A DNA stretch of 64,000 bases. It comes from Babylonia areolata. Its lineage: Eukaryota; Mollusca; Gastropoda; Neogastropoda; Buccinidae. The notes under the pieces are model-generated. The model searched no databases, was not told the DNA's origin, and saw only the letters and a program-made list of their open reading frames with translations. The stretch spans positions 29,454,870-29,518,869 of the forward strand of contig NC_134900.1 of the NCBI RefSeq assembly GCF_041734735.1. The letters run 5' to 3'. A program made the position numbers and the translations under genes. Positions 11,401-21,900 of the stretch are shown in pieces. Every line of letters begins with the position of its first letter. The stretch's first letter is position 1.

Positions 11401-12858
11401 GCAGACTCAGGCAGGGGTCTGATTGCCTGTCCTGGGCAAAATACTTGTCCGCCCAGATGGAGAAATTGAAAAGTAGCTGCGGCTAGTAGCTCACCTTAGA
11501 ATACGACCTCCGCTATGTTGACGCATGTAGCCATGCCTTCATGCATTTAGTTAATTAGATTATTGAATGTAGTTAATCAGATAACATGTATCACTAACAG
11601 CAAAAGTTGGCAAATATTCTTGTGTGTGTATGTACAAAAAATAAAATAAGATAAAATAAAAGGGTTGTGTAGCCTAATGGAGAGAATACAGTGTGCTCAT
11701 GTGACTCGGCAGGGATCTCCTTCAGTGGGTGGCCAGATGGTGACCTGACATTGTCAGCTTCTGTGGAGGTCTGGCTCTTGAGCTGCAAGAGATGATTTTG
11801 CCAGGGTGTGGCTGTTGATTTAGGGAGCCGGAATTTATAGCAGAAAGAGTGATGCTGCTGAAGGGAGTTGAAAGATTCCGTTGAAAAGGGTGTTTAAGGA
11901 GAGAAGGAATTGTCAGTGTCTGACACGTATTAAAGAAAGGGTGAAACGTGACAAAACAGCACTTTGGTTTGTACTGAAGTGGTAAATTCAGAAATGCTAG
12001 AAATACAGAAATGTTTCTTGTTCAATAATGAGGTGGTTGTGTGCTTGTGTCCAGACTTGATAGTGATAAAAAAGTTTAATGTTGTGGCTTCTTAAATATT
12101 TTTGCTGTAAGAACTTTACAGTACAATAGTTCCTGTGAGTGTGCATGACAGTACTTGACAACCACCATCAAAACATGCAGGTTGTTCCATATAAGTGAGA
12201 AAACTCTACAAACAAACACGACAGTACATCAAAAATGCAGACTAAATACAATGTACATAGCAGACTATGTATATATACTGGAAATTAACAAATAATGAGG
12301 CCAGGAGATGAAATGATTAACAAATAGTAAAGAGTGGTAACTCTCTCCATTACACAAGGTACACAACTTCAAGTCAGTGATGCTTACGCTACCGATTCAG
12401 CTGGCACACAGGTAAATAAAAGGTACATTGGAACAAACCCAGACACTTCCTCAAAAAAGGAAGCGCCGGGCCTGTCCTTATACCAATCATTTGACATGTG
12501 CACACAGCAGCAAAGACAGAAGAAATGTGCAAACACAAATTAGCTTTTATTCAAGACTGGCATAGCCTCTTTAATCCTGAACAAGCCACACAGAACACAT
12601 GGACAATACAGAACAAACATATGGTTGCCTCGGTGGTTTATCAACTGGAAATGAGCAAATAATGAGGCCAGGATATATATGTATATATACATGTATACAA
12701 ACACTAATGCATACATACATACTAAGACAGTTTTGAACAGATGAGTCTTGCTACTGGACTGGCTGTTCTTTGGACTTGATGTGACACTGTTTGTGTGTGG
12801 CCCTGTTGCAGACATCACCCTCCAGTGGCTGATCCAGCATTCCAAGTCGGGCCGTTAA
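5529..12858 (+). CDS. ARL8: Arl8 small GTPase gene, six coding exons
   Basis: Exons are 5529-5741, 7297-7377, 9403-9476, 10339-10500, 11266-11336 and 12812-12858. All junctions are GT/AG and phases match, giving 648 nt and a predicted 215-residue protein. Arl8 is known as an Arf-like GTPase that recruits effectors to lysosomes for kinesin-driven movement and fusion. The G motifs are visible: P-loop GIHYSGKS (57-64), switch I Thr82 in PTVGFNM, WDIGGQ (100-105), NKRD (160-163) and SCK (193-195). Residues 72-215 closely follow the remembered human and fly Arl8 sequences. The first 71 residues do not: the family usually totals about 186 residues, begins with a short amphipathic helix and has GLQYSGKT. 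The chosen ATG follows AAAC and has an in-frame TAA at 5502-5504; Met18 is an alternative. Exon 1 may be an alternative first exon, with a canonical exon outside the window. Confidence 0.93.
7297..7377 (+). CDS. ARL8: Arl8 exon 2, switch I
   Basis: The exon has 27 codons, phase 0 at both ends, with a T-rich acceptor tract ending in TTTCAG and a gtatga donor. It codes for [18 protein letters not shown] followed by the rest of the effector region; Thr82 is the switch I threonine. It is almost identical to known animal Arl8. Confidence 0.93.
8324..8402. repeat. (GT)n microsatellite in Arl8 intron 2
   Basis: About 38 uninterrupted GT units. On the minus strand it gives a spurious poly-Thr/His frame. 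Confidence 0.97.
9403..9476 (+). CDS. ARL8: Arl8 exon 3, switch II
   Basis: The exon is 74 nt long, opening after GTTGCAG and closing at gtaagt with two bases of a Val codon. It codes for [17 protein letters not shown] and GVNAI. The WDIGGQ G3 motif and the following helix are characteristic of Arl8. Confidence 0.94.
9731..10366 (+). repeat. Tandem duplication including the Arl8 exon 4 acceptor
   Basis: Unit one (about 9731-10106) and unit two (about 10107-10366) share a TC-rich tract, the GGTGACGACAG acceptor and the first 29 or so bases of exon 4. The 259-357 bp offset changes because unit one carries extra sequence, including a (GTTTC)n stretch at about 9935-9958. The upstream partial exon at 10080 codes for YLVDAADHD and then runs off into repeat sequence, so it is a pseudo-exon. 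Confidence 0.85.
10339..10500 (+). CDS. ARL8: Arl8 exon 4, G4 motif
   Basis: The exon is 162 nt long. It completes the split Val codon, codes for [20 protein letters not shown] onward through NKRD (160-163), and ends with two bases of the Met177 codon before a gtgggt donor. It is more GC-rich than its introns. Both of its splice sites have tandem copies in the neighbouring introns, at 10080 upstream and at 10563 and 10694 downstream, which makes exon choice here unusual. Confidence 0.94.
10493..10890 (+). repeat. Tandem copies of the Arl8 exon 4 donor, with G-rich filler
   Basis: The real junction GAGAGAAT-gtgggtcact at 10500/10501 recurs with small changes at 10562/10563, 10693/10694 and, with a changed donor, near 10864. 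The later two units also share a block with CATCACRCRTGTAGTG, about 160 bp apart. The spacers at 10580-10800 contain many runs of four or more G and could form G-quadruplexes. Confidence 0.8.
11266..11336 (+). CDS. ARL8: Arl8 exon 5, G5 motif
   Basis: The exon is 71 nt long, opening after TGTAG and closing at a gtaagc donor. It codes for [20 protein letters not shown] and ENI; SCK is the G5 base-binding motif. The split codons at both ends join correctly to exons 4 and 6. Confidence 0.93.
11376..11560 (+). repeat. Dispersed repeat R2, copy in Arl8 intron 5
   Basis: ACCCACTGGTGCAGACTC, GGTCTGATTGCCTGTCCTG and a later CTGCGGCTAGTAGCTCACC block match the copies at 55045 and 59268. It lies 40 bp past the exon 5 donor. 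The family is unknown; no tRNA boxes or inverted ends are clear. Confidence 0.65.
12280..12685. repeat. Unclassified repeat R1, intact copy in Arl8 intron 5
   Basis: This copy is about 80-90 percent like the split copy at 1612-3862 by eye. A block of about 30 bp (CTGGAAATTAACAAATAATG and GAGGCCAGG) appears at both its left end (12280) and right end (12647), so the unit is either flanked by short direct repeats or is one period of a former tandem array. Confidence 0.7.
12812..12858 (+). CDS. ARL8: Arl8 exon 6, C-terminus and stop
   Basis: The exon opens after GTTGCAG, completes an Asp codon and codes for [14 protein letters not shown] followed by TAA. The [12 protein letters not shown] ending is typical of Arl8. 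The 3' UTR follows; its end is not evident. AATAAA-type signals occur downstream (for example at 16916 and 21519) but none can be assigned with confidence. Confidence 0.93.
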
Positions 12859-13525
12859 CAACAAGACGGACGGATACTGCATGGTCTGTGGTGTTACTGC
12901 GAGCGACTGGACTGGGCGTGAACGAGAGCGCTGGAGTGAACGTGAACAATCAAAATGTCAAACACAAAACAAAACAACAGCAACAACAAAAACAAACCAA
13001 CAAAATCAACAACAACACACAAAAAAATGCAGAGCAAAACACGGCAAAACAAAGTGCATGGTCATTGCGGAGGAGGGTTCCAGAGTTTTGGGGGCCCCTT
13101 TGTGTCATCATAGACATCAGTGACAAGCGCCAGTGTTTGGAATTGTGTGCTCCCGTTTGATTCAGTTGCCACTGGTTTTGGACGTTTTCCCAGTGTCATG
13201 GTTTTTTTTTGGTGTGATTCAGTCTCGTGTTGTTCGAGTCAAGCACTGTGTTGTACATATTTTTTTTTAGTCTTTGTATATTGGCTTGTGACTTTTATTA
13301 ATTTTGCTTCCATCAAAATGACCTGACTGACTTTTTTAAACTCTAGATTGGCTCTTTTTTTTTTCTTTTTTTTTTTTTTAATAGAAAGAACAAAGGTGAG
13401 ATGTCACCATGTGTTGAATGGTGGAATATTGGTCCAGAAATATACATTAAAAGCTGTTTAGGTTACAACCTCATGGTTCTTTTGTGTATGCATGTGTGTT
13501 TATTGTTATCTTTCATTACTTTCAC

Positions 13526-13645
13526 ATAACCCCCGAAAACGGAGTGTGGTTGCCCATATGGTGGGTAAAAATGATTATACACATAAAAGCCCACTCATGC
13601 ATATGGATGAACATAGGAGTTGCAGCCAACAAACGCAGAAGAAGG
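13526..13645 (+). mobile_element. SINE-1 3' fragment
   Basis: The fragment holds the CCCGAAAACGGAGTGTGGTT block through AAACGCAGAAGAAGG, the last part of the SINE-1 body and its tail, followed by a G run. It is 5'-truncated and lies just past the Arl8 stop, perhaps within the 3' UTR. Confidence 0.7.
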
Positions 13646-14898
13646 GAGGGGGGGGGGGGGAAGGAGATAAAAAAAAGATACTCATAGAAAGTATACCTTT
13701 GCTAGCGCTCTGAAGATCAGAGAAGTATAATCATGAACTAACATTATGACACAAACTCGTGTCAGTAATTTCTTGATTAGTTTACAAGGGATTGCAGAGT
13801 GTCTCTGATTCTAGTCTAGCCTTCTTTTTAAATATACCATAATTTCCTGCCTGAAAGGTGTTGCAGCTGAAAAGGCAGCAGCACAGGTCCAAAACAAAAG
13901 TGAATTTAATCGCTCGATAAGACACATATGTTCAATGAAATTCAGAGAGAGGAGACGCAGCCGTTCACCGCTGATTTGATACAGATATCAGTGTTGATAA
14001 AAACGTTTCACCTTGTTGGCTGGAAATTATGACAGTTCAAAAAAGATTTTACTAGCTCTAATTTTTCAAATCAGTTAAGCCTCACGATATGTTCTTTGTG
14101 TTCTTTTACATTTTGATTTTATTTAGTGTTTTCTTCATGATTACATATATATGTATATGCTGTGCACATCTCTATACCTCAGAGACATGCAGATGCAGTG
14201 ATTTTATTAGTGTCACAATTGAGAAAGCAGATGCTTTGCAATTTTCTGAAATAGGTCATGCACAGAACTTTACGTGAAAGTTGTGCCCAAGAAAAAAACA
14301 AACAAAACGAAAACAAAGAGATAGCGACAACAAAAATCCTACAAAATAGATAAATCATTTTATCGTTATGGTAGGGTTTTGGTCAGATTATCTGAAACCC
14401 TAAGAATCATGAAGAGATAGAACTGCATTTTCTTGACCAGTGAGTTTCTTGACAGTACTAATTTTGTAGGGCATGGATTGACATTCTCCGGCAATGAATA
14501 TTAGCTTCTAGGTATTTAATAGTCTTCTTGGTTATTCAAGAAGTTGTGAAGTTAAACAATTCAAAAGATATACTTTCTTCTTGTAGTATCGCCAATCATG
14601 AAATTTATTTTTATATTTGAATTTTTTTACCGAGGTGTTGTATGTGGATCTTTTGGCATGTTTTAAGTGTGAGCCTTTTCATTGATGATGTTTGTGCCGG
14701 AGCTTATAGAATACCTGATATTTTGCTATGTACTGTGGGCGCGTGTGGAGTATGCTGGCTTTTTCTCCATGTTTTAAGTTGGATATATGGCTTTACCAGT
14801 GTGCTCTGCACATAACTCTGTAACAGTATTGTCGTTGTATTGATGTGGCACTCACTCGCTTATTTTGTTTTATATTTGTAAACACACTATTTTGCAAC

Positions 14899-15030
14899 AT
14901 GAATGCATTCACAAACACAGAGTCACACAAATGTAAATGCATTCATAAACACTGTCACACAAATATATTTATATGCATTCATGATCACAGGATCGCCTAA
15001 ACAAATGCATTTATAAACACAGAATCTCTG
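14899..15030. repeat. Short tandem repeat of about 45 bp
   Basis: Four diverged units contain ATGCATTCAYAAACAC. It runs into a (CA)n microsatellite at 15065-15092. Confidence 0.7.
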
Positions 15031-15214
15031 TCTCTCTTACACAGACACACATACACAGACACAGACACACACACACACACACACACACACACCCACACAC
15101 ACTCCCCAGGTTTTATGGACTTTATCAAGAATACACATTTTAAAAAAAAATTTGTGTGAGGGTATAGACAGTGGTGTACTTTCATGTGTTAACACAAAAT
15201 GTTTGATCATTGAC

Positions 15215-15325
15215 ATACCTTAGACCTCATTAGACCTTGAGTGGTGGTGGTCTGGATGCTAGTCACTCTGATGAGACTATAAACCAAGGTTCAGTGTTTA
15301 GCATGCATTTAACACAACGTGAAAT
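15215..15325 (+). repeat. Partial duplicate of the SINE-2 body
   Basis: Roughly 90 bp (GACCTTGAGTGGTGGTGGTC through TTTAACACAACGTGAAA) is almost identical to 15547-15640, 314 bp downstream. The identity is higher than between other SINE-2 copies, so a local duplication after insertion is likely. Confidence 0.75.
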
Positions 15326-15437
15326 ACCTTTAAAGCGGTGAACAAAAGCACACACTGAGCAGTTTGTGATGAGTTGAGATGCTTTACTGTGGTCAGCAAA
15401 ACTTGGCATTGAAATGGAGTGGACAGGCTGTCCCTTC

Positions 15438-15828
15438 CCTGTGGAGTGGTGGCCTTCTGGAAACCTGTCCACCTAGGAAGCGAGAGAATCTGAGTGCACA
15501 GGTGCGAATCTCACATTTGCCAGTATTTCCTTCCTCAACCTCGACTAGACCTTGAGTGGTGGTGGTCTGGATGCTAGTCACTCTGATGAAACAATAAACC
15601 AGGGTCCAGTGTTTAGCATGCATTTAACACAACGTGAAAGAACACACAGCAACAAAAGCGTTGCCCCCCCCCCCCCCCCCTCCCCCGCACCTCCTCCCCC
15701 CAACCATCCCCAAGGCAAATTTCTGTAGAAAAATCAACTCTGATAGGAAAACAAATACACAGTAAAAAAAAAGTGAGGTGCTGGTGACATGCTCTCGCCA
15801 TGGAGAGCAGCCCTTGTTTCACACAGAG
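15438..15828 (+). mobile_element. SINE-2 copy with a long C run
   Basis: The head is degraded (GTGGAGTGGTGGCCTTCTGG, then GTGCGAATC) and the body shares GGTCTGGATGCTAGTCACTC with the other copies. A run of about 20 C at 15663-15683 splits the body. The right end GTCACATGCTCTCGCC-like segment matches the 52831 copy. Confidence 0.75.
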
Positions 15829-17484
15829 AAATGTGTCGTGACAAATTTAGTAACGCAATACAACAAAATTGCCAAGGTCTGGTGATTCATTCCTATTACA
15901 ATCCATGACATTGACGTCTGTGTCGCAAACAGCTTAAAACACTGTACATATGTGTACGATGCTTGACCAGCACTTTTATCCAGCCACTTCATGTGAATGT
16001 GTGCCGTGTCCATTTCAAAACATGTAGCACTCAGCACAGAGAGTTTGTGAGAGAGATTAACAGAGAGAAAGTGTGTCAGAGAAAGAGAGCAAGAGACAGA
16101 AATACTTATTAGCGATTTGCTCATTGTCTTCAAACATTGTATGTAATTCTTCTGTGTATCTCATCTGTCCACCTTACTGTTGTGTTGTGTAGATATGTGT
16201 TTTAGTAGCTGGCAAGAAGTGAATTTTTATTTTTTATTAAAGAATATACTATTAACCTCCCCTGCCCTCCCCCCCAGCTTTTCTATACTCCCTGAAATCA
16301 ACAATAAATAAAATTGACCCAGTATAAAGGTGCATAGTTTATAGTAAAATCAATTACCCAATATGATTTCCTCAACTGTAGATGAGATTTTAAAATTTGT
16401 GTAGCCTCTGCTTGATCTGCTATGAAATATGGGCATGGATTTGTTTGAAGGACATATATATAGAGAGTTAGAAAACGCAAATTATACACGTAAATACCCT
16501 CTGCTATTCTTGAGTTTTACCTCTTTGAGGGAAAGAAAAAAATGTTTTCCTGGAATTGTTTGTATTTTCTCATTCATCTGAAACTGGATTCCAATTCCAA
16601 AGTACTGGTTCTCTGCTGGAAATAAGTTACAGTGTATGGTCCTTTAAGTTCTGCTGAGGCAGTGATGGGCTGTCTTTTCAGATTCCATTGTCTAAAAGCT
16701 CCTCTGCAACCCTTCCCATGGTACCACCACCTTCAAGAAATTCTGTAGTGGTGATTTCCTTTTTTTAAATTAATTATTATTATTATTATTATTTTTTATT
16801 GGTTTCTTTCCTTTACTGTTACTGCTGTCATGTTCACTTCCGTGTGTGTGTGTGTGAGTGTGTGTGTGTGTAAACACAGAACTGATATTAGTGCATGTGT
16901 TCCTGGTTTTTGAAATAAACATTTTCTTTGTTCACTTCTCTCCTCTCTTTTTTTTGTTTTCTTTTTGTCTTGTCTTGTCTTTTGGTATCACATGTCATCA
17001 TGTTGACAATTATTCCAGCATTTTGAACAGGATTGTTGGCAATGGGAATGACCAGTGTAAGAGTGTTCTTTTTTTTTTTTTTATCACAACAAGAGTCAGC
17101 AGTCCTATGGATTCTTTTCAACAAGATGGCCATAGTGGGGCAGTGAGGCTCTAATCAACGTTTGATTTGATTTAATTTCTTTTCAGCAACTAGGGCAACA
17201 GGTGACTGGCTGGTCTTTGTCAGAGGTGTGTGAACAGTCACTGCCTCAGTGATGTCCTCAGGAAGCGAGTCCAGAATAGTGCAGGGTTAAAAATGAACAT
17301 GTTTTGTTCCGAGTTGTGGTAGAGATGATTCTGAACTGCCAGGCGGTGGCTGCAGTGTTCTCAGGATGATGGCGTCACTGAGTTGACTTTTGACTTGGCT
17401 GCACTGGACAAGTCCATGATGGATCTGGTACAATATACAGATGTCTAAAAGGTGCTGCTCCAGAGTTGGATGTGGTATAGGTTT

Positions 17485-17820
17485 TTGGAAGAAAAAAAAA
17501 AGAAAGAAAAAGTCGTCAAGGTTCAGTTATCGGATTGTTTTTGAAATGAACTTACATTTTTTGGGGAAAAAAAGGGGTTGACAAGATTCAGTTATTGTGA
17601 CAGTTATTGAACTGAACTTAGATTTTGGCAAAAAAAAATGGGTTGACAAAATTCAGACAATATCGGACAGTTTTGAATTGAACTTAATATTTTGGCAAAA
17701 AGATGGGTTGACAAGATAGAGTTATTGAATTGAACATACATTTTTGCAACAAAAAAAGAAGAAAAAAAAGGGGTTGACAAGATTCAGACAGTTATTGGCC
17801 AGTTATTGAATTGAAAGGTA
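17485..17820. repeat. 60-75-bp tandem repeat with A runs
   Basis: About five units of GGGTTGACAAGATTCAGTTA plus TTGAATTGAACTTA followed by a run of A. It lies downstream of the Arl8 stop. Confidence 0.82.
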
Positions 17821-18796
17821 CCTGGACAGTGAAGGGTTTCACATTTGTTTGTGAATGCTTGTCTGATTCATATCCCAGGCATGTTTGAATTTGTTTTTCT
17901 CCACATCTTTTTCTTATGCTTGCACAGACATTTTGATTGGATTGAACTTGAGTGTTTTACGTGTAAAATTTGTGGAGATTAATGAATCGTTTTGTTGTCA
18001 TCCTTCGCATGATCTTTTCATCTGGCAGTTTTTTTTTTACTGTGCTATGAATGTTTTTAGCATTTTGTTTTTCCCCTTGTCCATTTTAAAACATTGGTTC
18101 CTTGTCTGATATAACCAAGTGCAATCATGTGTCATAATTTACTTTGAACTTGTAAAAAAAACTTGTCCCATCTGTTGAACAAACTGCCATCGTCACATTT
18201 TTAAATTGAATGTTTTCAATGAGTAGACATTTACTTGTGTAATTTTTTTTTCATTTTTTGTTTTTGTTTTTAACGAGTAGATATTTCCTTGTGTATTTAG
18301 TTCTAATCAGTAGATGTACAGTAAATTCCAAGAGTGATTTATGAATGTATGATATCTGGACCAGGTAGGTGTTTTTTTTTTTATATATATTTTGGTGCTG
18401 CTCGCATGAGAAATGTGAATTGGATGTTGGCAAACTGCTTCTGGACATGGAATGCTAGATGGAGATATTTTACATGTGTGATGCCCCATCTGCTACGGAT
18501 TTGCACAAAATGAAGAATGAACATGTGTTGAACATTAGGACAACATAAATGCTCTGGGATAATCTCATTTGTCCTCTGCTGTAGCTTGTCAGAGGTTTAC
18601 TGTACTTACAGTTACAGTGAAACTAACTCAAGTGGTTTTAAACCACTTTGTTGCCAGTTTGAAACTGGAAAAAGAAATTGGATTTTTTTTTCTGCATATA
18701 TTAGCACATTATGATAAAACATTACTGATAGTGTTAAAATGGAAATGGAAAAATGGGTGTGACAAAACAGACACAGACGGGTTTTGAACTAGTAAA

Positions 18797-19165
18797 AATG
18801 ATGGGTGCAGTGGCTGAATGGTTAGATTACTGGATTCTTCTCTGTGTTTCCTGAGTTGGAGCATAGGTGTCACGCATTTGGTGGCTGAAAGGTTGGAGAT
18901 TTGTCTGATCTCCGAGGTCACCATATGTGCAGACTTCTAGTGCCTGGACCCCCCTCAGGTGTGCATGCATAAGATTAAATACGCACGCCAAAGATCCTGT
19001 ACTCCATGTCAGCATTTGGTGGGTTATGGAAACAAGAACATACCCAGTATGCACACCTCTGAAAATGGAGTATGTCTGCCTCCAGGCGTGGTTGGGGGAA
19101 AAAGAAAAAGTGATACATGTAAAAGTCCACATACAAGTGAACGTGGGAATTACTGCACTGGCAAA
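18797..19165 (+). mobile_element. Old SINE-1 copy
   Basis: The head (GTGGCTGAATGGTTAGATTA) and body blocks (GGTTATGGAAACAAGAACAT, GGAGTATGTCTGCC) match SINE-1 with many substitutions, so this is an old copy. The GAA tail is lost. Confidence 0.8.
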
Positions 19166-20264
19166 AGAGGATCCATGTAAGTGAACTATCAGCATGAGCC
19201 ACGTCCATGTTCTGAATAGTGGAGGCAGTTTTCAATGCTTGCTTTGTGATTAAATACTGTCTGTGAGATTATTGCTTCTGTGATGGGGGAGGCTTCTGTG
19301 CATGCTGCTGCTGCTGCTGTGGAAGATGGGTTGTGGTGAAATGCCACAGGGGAAAAGAGAGAGAGATGGTGGAGGGGGATGATTTTGTGTCGGTGTGTTT
19401 CGTTTGTTCTTTAGTCTTCGCCATTAAGTTGATCTGCTGTAAATTATTGTGCAGATAGGCTGTAGAAAGCCGGGATATTTATTGTTCAAGAGGCTGGGAT
19501 GTTGTTGTGGATAATGTACTGAGAGAGAGAGAGAGAGAACGGATGTTATTGTCTAAAATTGATTTGCGTGGTATGGCGTAGGAAATTCCCTTTAGAGTGG
19601 GATAGAGAGAACAGGTGCATTTGTCTAGATTTGATTTAGGCATTTTTGAACAAGGTATAAGTATTGTACAGAATATCAACCCCTTATCTTCAGCTCTTTC
19701 CCACCTTCTGCACCCTTTGCTTGACAGAGAAAATTATTTTCTTGTCATTTCAGATCTCCAGTGACACACACACAGACAAAAAAAAAAAAAAAAAAAAATA
19801 TATATATATAAAGAAATGGAGATGTTCTGCACTGAAGATAATTGACTCTGAACTGGAAAAGCATTTGTTGGATAGTGGTCAGAGAAAATAATCATTTTCT
19901 GGTCTCTCTGTGTCACTTAGCTGTTGGTTGTAAATACAGCAGGGTCTAAAACAATGCTTTCAGAGACTGAACTGACAAGCGGTGCAGATGAATCATTTAT
20001 AGTGCTAGTTAAAACGGTTGCAATGATATCAAAACTGCCATCAATAATTGTAGTGCTGTTGTCTCCTTTTTAATCTTGTGATTGACCAAAGTCCATGTAA
20101 AAATACCACTCTGAAGGAATTTTTGTCAGCACCAATATGGCATTGTGCATTTCGTTTTGTTTGACTTGTTTTTAAGCCTGTGCATGAACTTTCTTTTAAA
20201 TGTAAATCACAATTTTGTTTTTATGGACATTATACTTTTTTGGGGTATTTTTTTGGAATTTCCT

Positions 20265-20785
20265 TTTTTGACTCACTTGTGTAAACAAAGTGAGTCTATG
20301 TTTTAACCCGGTGTTCGGTTGTCTGTGTGTGTGTGTGTGTGTGTCCGTGTATCTGTGTGTCCGTGGTAAACTTTAACATTTTCTCTGCAAATACTTTGTC
20401 AGTTGACACCAAATTTGGCATAAAAATAGGAAAAATTCAGTTCTTTCCAGTCATCTTGTTTAAAACAATACTGCACCTCTGGGATAGGCACAAAAAAATT
20501 AAAAAAAGAAGCCTAATTATATGCAAACTGCATTTACTGTTATATTTATATTTTTTGTATTCTCTAAACTTGGCACTCTGATCTCTTATTCTGACACAAC
20601 AACAAGAGGAGTCATTATCATTTTTTGTTCAAACAGGAACTTCTTTTGCTAAGCATGGAATTTTTTTTTAATTTTGCAAATGTTTTGGTGCAGATAGTAA
20701 AAAAGGGAAATTACTCTGTAATTAATGCTAGGGGACTTAATTTATCACAAGTGAGTCTTGAAGGCCTTGCCTCTCTTTTTTTTTT
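20265..20785 (+). mobile_element. Short TIR element (MITE-like), copy 1
   Basis: The ends carry GACTCACTTGTG (20270) and its complement CACAAGTGAGTC (20746). A second GTGAGTC close inside the left end gives a short hairpin. The internal 470 bp, including TGTTTTAACCCGGTGTTCGG and CCAAATTTGGCATAAAAATA, has no coding capacity. It matches the minus-strand copies at 47316 and 59669 along its length. Confidence 0.8.
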
Positions 20786-21751
20786 TTTTTTTTGTGGTGT
20801 TGTAAATCAGCAGTTCAGTTGGATGTGTGCATGCTTGCAAGTGTCAAATGCATGACGTAGTTGACCATTTTCCCTTCTCTCCCATCCCATCCTTAACTGC
20901 GCCGCACCCCCCTGCGCACCCCAGATACTTTGTTTACATTGTCAGGGATGGGTAGGGATACCTTTTAGGGAAACAGAAATTCTGCATGGGAAATAACCTA
21001 AACAAATCATATTGCAGGACCATAGGGTTTTTTTCTTACTATTTTTTGCATCAGATCTGGCATATATTCTTAGCTTTCAGGCAATCAAGCCTTGACCCTC
21101 ATTTTATTATGCAATCCTTCACATACACACGCATAAACAAGTGATTAAACTTACACACACACAGAGCTCTGTACTGACTTTCTGAAGATCTGTTGTACAG
21201 TGTTCTTGCCAGGGGCTGGGTTGGGTTGGGTTGTAAATGCCATGATCTTTTGTAAAATATTGAAATTTTTCACGTCTGAAAATGAGGGATATAGGAAAAA
21301 ATGTTTTGGAAGATGCTACCATGGTTGTGATACAACTGTTGAAAATATTTCTTTTTCTTCAGTAAATTAGAAAAGGCTGTGTGGTTGGGGCAAAATTGTT
21401 GAGCACAATTGCTTTGTTGTATGAACTCCGAAAGTAGTCGTTTTTATTTCATTGGTTATCTGTGAGAGCCAGTATGGAAACCAGAGTGTACACTTAGTGG
21501 TGTTTTTTTGTGCTCAGAATAAATGTATATAAACATTATACATTGTCAGTCTGATAACCATACTCTCTTTTACAGATATTGTTTTGCAGCTTTTAAAATT
21601 ATACATTACCTGTTGTATGTGAATGGTTTTTTTTTGTGGTTGATAAAGTGTGCATGAGCAGATGTTGAATTCTTTTTTTTTTTTTTTTTAATAATTTTTG
21701 GCACTGTTGGTTGTGTTGTAATTTCCATGTTCACTTTTATTTTCACTTTAC

Positions 21752-21786
<35 letters not shown>

Positions 21787-21900
21787 AGTTCTCTTTTTAT
21801 TGTCTTAGGTATCATATGATTAAATAACTGCCAATATTCAGTGTGTATGTATGTGTGTCTGTGCATGCGCAAGGAGTTTATAGCATAACATAAACAATTA

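Larger units (their letters stand above)
12859..21900. other. No coding exon recognised downstream of Arl8
   Basis: Apart from the SINEs, TIR element and tandem repeats listed separately, the sequence is AT-rich with T runs and CA/GT microsatellites. Part may be the Arl8 3' UTR. An AATAAA at 21519 on the + strand and a minus-strand AATAAA at about 21920 face each other, which would fit two convergent long 3' UTRs, but this is only a possibility. Confidence 0.4.
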
